A DNA stretch of 36,913 nucleotides from positions 731,983-768,895 of the forward strand of contig NW_003116455.1 of the NCBI RefSeq assembly GCF_000003605.2. The letters run 5' to 3'. Each line of letters opens with the position of its first letter. The first letter of the stretch is position 1. Under the pieces are notes generated by a model, which searched no databases, was not told the DNA's origin, and was given only the letters and a program-made list of their open reading frames with translations. This DNA comes from Saccoglossus kowalevskii. Its lineage: Eukaryota > Hemichordata > Enteropneusta > Harrimaniidae. The position numbers and the translations under genes were made by a program. Positions 32,201-36,913 of the stretch are shown here, in pieces.

Positions 32201-35177
32201 AAACAAGAAATGAAATAAAAGTGAGTTGTGTTTGTTTGTGCATTGTTATCACTGTCTATATTAATTTACTTTCTTACCGATCAAGAAAAATGAACAAAGA
32301 GAAGAAAAAGATAAAGCATGGTTGACTCCTATTTTGTTCATACAAATGTATTTCATCATTTAGAAAGAACTTATTTATATAGACTCTGTTTCAAATTTGG
32401 TATTTCTTTGTTATTTTCTTTCAATTTACCCAATGTAACCTACTTTTACATAGTGTCACTGTCATTACCATGCATCTTGTTTTATATGGGGTTTGGTGTG
32501 AGATAAGTATGGTTTCACTATGCATTTGTGAATCTGATGTATTTAGCAACTTCAGTGATTGTCCTTGTCCCAACATATCCTAAAGTGATTAGGGGTTTAT
32601 ATTGACTATTACCCACGGTCAGTGTTTCTCAAACTCCATCAGGATTCTTGATCTTTACTTGCAAAGTAAAATAAATGTTGTCAATATTGTGATTCTCTCT
32701 TATTAGTCTGTTGAATGGTTTCTAGTGGATGATCTACCATGCCATAAAAGAGACTCTACTCCTAAAGTAAAACTTAATATGAGTGCTAATAATTTCTTCA
32801 TGGTCATACCTTTTGTCAAGTAAGTATACAAATATTTAATTTGAAAGAATACACTAAACTGTGTTGTAACATTTATGTTCCAGTAAATTTTTGACCTGTG
32901 TATATTTTGGTCAGTTTAGCTTCAGTAGATAAAATGTGCAAATCTTTCCTTAAAAAATGTACAAACACATTGTGGTGACAAGAACTGACCTATAATGTAT
33001 TTTGGTTTGTAATTTGCTTTCTTTATTATGGTGACAAGAAGTATATGCACCCCATACAGACACACGTGACCTACTCAGAACACCTTTGACACATGTGACC
33101 TACTCGGAACAGCTGTACCACATATGACCTACTCAGACCAGCTTTGACACGTGTGACCTACTCAGACCACCTTTTTTCACATGTGACCTACTCGGACCAC
33201 CTTTGACACATGTGACCTACTCGGACAACCTTTGACACATGTGACCTACTCAGACCAGCTTTGACACATGGGACCTACTCGAACCACCTTTGACACATGT
33301 GACCTACTCGGAACACCTTTGACACATGTGACCTACCCGGAATACCTTTGACACATATGACCTACTCAGTCTCCCTTTGACACATGTGACCTACTCAGAC
33401 CACCTTTGACACATGTGACCAACTCAGACCAGCTTTGACACATGTGACCAACTCAAACCAGCTTTGACACATGTGACCAACTCAAACCGCTGTTAACACT
33501 TGGAACATGCCCAAACCATACTTAACACCTTTTACAATAATAATAATAATACTAAACATATTTATTTACCTTCATGTTTTCTTCCAGACCTCTAAAGAAG
33601 TGGATTGCAAAGAAAAAAGGCTCAGGTGATTCACAAGAACTAAAACAAACAAAACCTAAAACATCCGTCATGGCGGCCACCATGAGTGACAATAAACAAA
33701 TGACAGACAAACAACTAGCGGATCAACGACGACAACGCCAACAACGGCTGTTTGCACAGGCAAATAAAAATGAATTTACGGACTATTTGGAGCTGAAAGA
33801 AGGTCCTGGGAGTGGTGGTGTGAGAGGATCGTTACCACAGCAACCAAGGGGCAGAGGAAGAGGAATGACACAAAAACAGTACAAAATTTTGGTAAGTGAA
33901 TTTTTGATCTCATCCATGAATGAATATTGTTGAGGTCTTTCAATGTCTTTTTCTTTTAATAGATAACCATGTTTCTCTTCACCACAGTACTGTATATATG
34001 CAATCAATAGTGATAGAATGGATTTGTAGTGACATAATACTGTGAATCATATTAAATACCACCAGAGACAATTTCTTTGTAAATTTTATATGACAGTGAA
34101 AATCATGAAATTTTGTAGTAGTAAAAACTTCAAATTGTAGAAATACCATGGAAATCAATCGGTTTATAGTATAATGTAAACTACTGTAGAATAATTTATT
34201 TTCGCTTGGAATTTATTTTCTCGCTATTTTTGCTGAAGGGATGATTCCGTGAAAATAAAATCCAGCAAATATACATTTTTTCCTATATTTTACATTAATC
34301 TCATCAAAAATCAGTGTAAATAAATTCCAAGCAAAACGCCCAAAAAGCCTTTTCAGCGAAAATAAAGTATTCCACAGTATTTGTTGCACACAGCCATATC
34401 GTCTCAAGTATGGAGTAATATATATGTTCCTGTTAATGTGTCAATGTGTGATTTATGTATTATGTAACTCAAATTAAGAAATGAACATTTTAAAATAAGA
34501 GTACAAAATATGAAGGTTGGATATCATATGATTTCCAACACTTGAAAATTTTGAATGGTGCTGATTTTTAAATTGATAGCCCATGCATGTCTTTTATATA
34601 ATCATGATCTTCTTTTCCAGGCCCGTGATTCTGGCAAGGACGCAAGGAGATCGCTATTTGATGGTAAGTGTAGCCAACTACATGTAATTATGCATGTCAA
34701 AAAGTTCCTGTTTGATGGTCAAATCCTAAGATTAAAATTAATGCTAAGTTGCGGCTGATCTGCACTGGCTTGGAAGATGAATTCTGATTGGCTAAAAAAA
34801 CAAAAAAACTTGTGGCGTTGAATGCACGTTCATTGTCAGTATTGTTATGCAAATTCAAACTAGCTAATCATTTACAACCTTCCGAGCCAGTGCAGATTAG
34901 CCCCTAAGTTGACCTAAAAGTTTGCGTTTATAGTTTTTGAACTACCGGTATTGTTGTACAGACGCCATCACATAGATGGCTCATTGACCAAACTGAGTAC
35001 ACACATTCACAAACCAATGTCTTGTATTTTTATTTTCACACAGATAAAAAGTCAGACTTGGTTTCTGATGTCCAACCTGATACGGATCATCCTTTCACCT
35101 CTAGAGCTTTTCAGAATTTCGAGTTTGACTGGGATGCCATTTTAAAACATTGTGAGTTCCAGCCCAAACTTTTCTGA
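26229..35177 (+). CDS. DCP2: mRNA-decapping enzyme 2 (Nudix hydrolase)
   Basis: Nine coding exons: 26229-26290, 28034-28185, 29518-29645, 30460-30558, 32068-32220, 32707-32819, 33588-33891, 34621-34663 and 35044-35177. The joined frame is 395 aa (human 420). DCP2 removes the m7G cap from mRNA with DCP1/EDC4 in P-bodies. The regulatory domain, which binds DCP1 in the family, starts at the N-terminus and includes [16 protein letters not shown] and CGIREFAQ (about residues 38-70). The Nudix box fits the consensus exactly: G132, E138, R146-E147, E150-E151, G153, with [10 protein letters not shown] before it. PKTRNEI and [12 protein letters not shown] follow as Box B. Residues about 237-350 are polar and low-complexity with RGRGRG. 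The C-terminus keeps the family [14 protein letters not shown] motif (371-384), a conserved protein-interaction tail. Exon 2-exon 3 joins by an AT-AC intron (28186-29517). The gene is divergent from NGRN. Confidence 0.97.
26291..28033 (+). other. DCP2 intron 1
   Basis: This 1743-bp intron has donor GCAG|GTAACT and acceptor TTTAACAG, phase 2. It contains family F2 copy 3 (27185-27381). A 79-codon minus-strand frame at 26943-27182 has no recognisable family. Confidence 0.85.
27185..27381 (+). mobile_element. TA-flanked foldback element, family F2 copy 3
   Basis: This 197-bp element has ends CTGTAAATGCATTTAC and ATGGTTTTACAG, flanked by TA on both sides. The interior shares AACAATAAAACTCATT and other blocks, in the same order, with copy 1 in ENSA intron 2. 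It is non-coding and MITE-like. Confidence 0.75.
28186..29517 (+). other. DCP2 intron 2, predicted U12-type AT-AC intron
   Basis: The intron starts ATATCCTTTT, the canonical minor-spliceosome AT-AC donor. It contains CTCCTTGAC (29499-29508 region, branch A at 29507), an 8-of-9 match to the U12 branch consensus TTCCTTRAC. It ends AC at 29516-29517, ten nt past the branch A. Joining 28185 to 29518 gives FAQVIFRHCP, which aligns with vertebrate FAKAVFSHCP. The GT-AG alternative (GTTAAT at 28182, TTCAG at 29524) shifts frame and stops after six codons. The intron also contains two TGCGCAAGCGC motifs and an unsupported 103-codon frame. Confidence 0.88.
29646..30459 (+). other. DCP2 intron 3
   Basis: This 814-bp GT-AG intron is phase 0. 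It holds a small inverted pair (ATGTTATGGTAG near 29672 and CTACCATAAC near 29739) and a short GTGCATYAGAC-type direct repeat near 30121-30165. No gene is recognised. Confidence 0.85.
31300..31378 (+). mobile_element. Family F1, decayed partial copy
   Basis: This matches the right half of F1 copies B and C: a GAAAATGAATTTCATACAAA block, an ACACCCAAAAAG block and TTTTACAGTA at the end. The left half is missing or unrecognisable. Confidence 0.55.
31459..31640 (+). mobile_element. TA-flanked foldback element, family F1 copy B
   Basis: This 182-bp element has ends CTGTTGAATACTTTATTTTC and AATACAGTATTCCACAG with TA on both sides. The interior (GGGATGATTCCGTGAAAATA, AAAACGCCCAAAAA) is nearly the same as copy C in intron 7 and the reverse of copy A at 4355. 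It is non-coding. Confidence 0.8.
32221..32706 (+). other. DCP2 intron 5
   Basis: This 486-bp GT-AG intron (GTGAGT donor, TTATTAG acceptor) is phase 0. Nothing else is seen in it. Confidence 0.85.
32820..33587 (+). other. DCP2 intron 6
   Basis: This 768-bp intron has donor GTAAGT and acceptor CTTCCAG, phase 2. More than half of it is the 29-bp minisatellite at 33063-33529. An (AAT)n run is at about 33535-33551. Confidence 0.85.
33063..33529 (+). repeat. 29-bp minisatellite, about 16 units
   Basis: Head-to-tail units consist of CATGTGACCTACTCRGACCA followed by SCTTTGACA. About fifteen are well kept and the last is degenerate. Units differ at a few positions. The three units before the degenerate end share CCAACTC in place of CCTACTC, showing local expansion. 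The array lies wholly within DCP2 intron 6. Confidence 0.95.
33892..34620 (+). other. DCP2 intron 7
   Basis: This 729-bp GT-AG intron (TTG|GTAAGT, TTTTCCAG) is phase 0. It contains F1 copy C. The antisense open frame 33783-34007 is a shadow of exon 7. Confidence 0.85.
34184..34377 (+). mobile_element. TA-flanked foldback element, family F1 copy C
   Basis: This 194-bp element has ends CTGTAGAATAATTTATTTTC and ATAAAGTATTCCACAG with TA on both sides. It is close to copy B but with a fuller left arm. It is non-coding. Confidence 0.8.
34664..35043 (+). other. DCP2 intron 8
   Basis: This 380-bp GT-AG intron (G|GTAAGT, TTCACACAG) is phase 1. It contains a 152-bp hAT-like element that makes up 40 percent of it. 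Confidence 0.85.
34752..34903. mobile_element. hAT-like foldback element with 8-bp TSD
   Basis: This 152-bp element has arms inverted over about 40 bp. The left begins CGGCTGATCTGCACTGGCTT and the right ends AGCCAGTGCAGATTAGCCC. An exact 8-bp direct repeat CTAAGTTG flanks it (34744-34751 and 34904-34911). The 8-bp duplication fits the hAT superfamily, although the terminal bases are not the usual CAGNG. It is non-coding. Confidence 0.75.
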
Positions 35178-36402
35178 CAAACTTTTCTTGGGACAGTTAT
35201 TCAACATAAAAATACCTTGTACTATTGCCATCTATAGAGTCCGCATGCATGAGGAGCCAGTGTCAATCATGCATCAAAAAAAAACATACCATTATCTTTC
35301 AAGTCTAATTATAATGTATTTGAAAAATTTTGAATTTTTAAATTTCATATTTGCTCTATGATTAACACATGTGCGTACATACATGTAATTAACAAAGGTG
35401 TATCTTTGGTCAAAAAGGGTCATTTTAATAATCCAGTATACAATGAATGCACGTTTTGGTCTATGTGCTTTTTAATAGAACAAATATGGTATAGTGTTTT
35501 TTTTATTCTATATTGCAAGTGTTACAGATATAATACTGCAAAGAAATCTAGGTTATGATCTGAATTGTACAACCACATATTTTGTTGACATAAGTAACTT
35601 ATTGTCACTGACTTGTCGGAAAGTCTTTCGATATCACCCAAACGAACTGGGAAAATAAATTCAGACTAAAATATTCAACACTAATCTAAAGCATCTGGAT
35701 AAATAGATTGGCCCTTGCAGGCAATATATTCTATATATTGCCCATCTGAAAATTATTTACCCTATTTTAGGCTTTTCATTTGAGTGCTGACCATTATCGG
35801 TATTTTATCGGCTTTGCAGAATGGAGGATTATGGGTATGAACTGTCTGTTGGTGTTGTCATCCGCGTTTTTAATGTTAACTAACTCTGTGGTTGTAGTGT
35901 TGAGTAATTTTTATCTAGTCGTCATCAAACTTGTATATGTATAGAGTATTAAGGCTACTGTATTTGCTCAATTAATAGCGCATGTCTAGAGGAAGCTGTA
36001 CTTTGACCACACATTGATTTATTTTGATCATAAACATATCACTGTTATTTATATATGAACTAATAATAGAACAAATATGGTTACCTTAAAATCTCAGCCT
36101 CATTTTATCTGGCATGCGAAAATAATTTGATTTTTGCATGTAAAACAGAACTTTGAACGAAATGTTAACAAATTTCCAAATACTTCAATTCATAACAATT
36201 GCTTTGATTTTTTTCAACATTATGCACAGACCACGACATTGGTGTCACCGAGAGGAGCGCTCTCTGAATTATTACATTTTCATTTAAAGTTCTGTTGTCA
36301 CAGCTAATGATTATGTTAAAAATGTGACTGAAAAATGTCTACTTCACTTCATGCTTCTTTACTGTGCAAGACTGTGATTTGAGCCTTAAGTTTATTTTAT
36401 GA
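35178..36402 (+). other. DCP2 3' UTR / downstream region
   Basis: No reading frame of note lies after the DCP2 stop. AATAAA near 35654 is one candidate poly(A) signal. AT-rich with nothing else recognised. Confidence 0.4.
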
Positions 36403-36530
36403 GGTTATTACAAGGATACCGCAAAGTATGAATGAAGGCAGTACAGTAATCATATCAACAGACACATAGCGGAGTTCATTGTATTCCTGTACTGCCTGAG
36501 TGCATACTTTGCGGTATTTTCATGATAACT
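36403..36530. repeat. 128-bp near-perfect hairpin
   Basis: Arms at 36403-36450 and 36481-36530 are inverted copies with about ten mismatches. The best block is ATACCGCAAAGTATG paired with CATACTTTGCGGTAT, followed by GGCAGTACAG paired with CTGTACTGCC. The loop is about 30 nt. It could be a small foldback transposon or, if transcribed, a long double-stranded RNA hairpin. No clear target duplication is visible. Confidence 0.7.
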
Positions 36531-36864
36531 GTATTATACATCTTTTGCCTGCTTTTAGTAGTGTAATATTTTAATAAGATAATGGCTCAAAATAGCAACA
36601 AAGATCATTTTGTATTGTGCAACATTTGTTTTCAATATCTATATCTATTTTAGATGTGACATAAACGCGATGCACAATTTCTAAATTCAAACATCGTCAA
36701 CAACACTTTCTCACACATTCATGCAGCATTTTATGAACAGGTAACTTCTATTGTCTGTCAGATGTATAATAATGAATGATATATGTTGAAAATGACGATG
36801 CCTTAAAGTGTGGTAGTCGTCGCGCTGTACATGTGCAAGATATATGGGTCTCATATAAACAAAG
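36531..36864. other. Intergenic DNA before right edge
   Basis: No gene or repeat is recognised. CpG is somewhat raised in 36660-36830, which would fit a promoter for the open frame at 36865. Confidence 0.3.
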
Positions 36865-36913
36865 ATGGCAACTTTGAGTATTGCTCAGATCAACGAGTAT
36901 GAACTGGACGTTA
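36865..36913 (+). CDS. Possible first exon of a gene cut by the window edge
   Basis: ATG in the good context AAAGATGG opens a frame reading MATLSIAQINEYELDV that stays open to the last base. Sixteen codons are too few to identify a family, and an open frame of this length is expected by chance. The start context and the unbiased, coding-like residues make it worth noting. Confidence 0.25.
   Translation, partial: MATLSIAQINEYELDV

Noticed and set aside
33783-34007. Antisense frame over DCP2 exon 7
   Set aside because: It is a shadow of the coding exon on the other strand.
1-36913. tRNA, rRNA or CRISPR features
   Set aside because: I saw no tRNA B-box with a foldable cloverleaf, no rRNA-like sequence and no spaced direct-repeat array. 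The minisatellite at 33063 has no unique spacers, and the DNA is from an animal.

Overview
The window is animal nuclear DNA. It is AT-rich, and its four recognisable genes are split by GT-AG introns (plus one AT-AC intron) and separated by repeat-filled non-coding DNA. The proteins are close to their vertebrate orthologues, while the introns and spacers carry short foldback elements of a kind common in marine invertebrates. I read it as a non-vertebrate metazoan, probably a lophotrochozoan or an invertebrate deuterostome. The species cannot be fixed from the sequence alone.

Layout: 1-4354 has no recognisable gene and carries two dispersed repeats (about 470-812 and 2585-3265) and then the first TA-flanked foldback element. 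On the minus strand, 6473-8892 is a three-exon endosulfine gene (ENSA/ARPP19 family, 108 aa). Facing it head-to-head across 503 bp is PIGO on the plus strand (five coding exons, 9396-20425, 1079 aa). PIGO and the next gene end tail-to-tail around a 4 kb spacer (20426-24428), which holds a (TA)n tract, a 586-bp Mutator-like element with a 9-bp target duplication, and a second copy of the 2585-3265 repeat. NGRN (neugrin, two exons, minus, 24429-25818, 326 aa) is head-to-head with DCP2 (nine coding exons, plus, 26229-35177, 395 aa), with 410 bp between start codons. At the right edge a short open frame (36865-36913) may be the first exon of another gene.

The four proteins do not form one pathway. 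ENSA is a Greatwall-activated PP2A-B55 inhibitor. PIGO adds ethanolamine phosphate to GPI anchors in the ER. NGRN supports mitochondrial 16S rRNA and mitoribosome assembly. DCP2 is the Nudix mRNA-decapping enzyme. The arrangement is two divergent pairs of broadly expressed genes, each sharing a short promoter region.

The most notable observation is that DCP2 intron 2 reads as a minor-class (U12-type) AT-AC intron. It has donor ATATCCTTTT, branch-like CTCCTTGAC, and an AC acceptor 10 nt past the branch A. Only this AT-AC pair restores the conserved frame; the GT-AG pair at the same junction runs into a stop. Other points of interest are several non-autonomous DNA transposons with readable target duplications, a 29-bp minisatellite in a DCP2 intron, and short upstream ORFs just before the PIGO and DCP2 starts.
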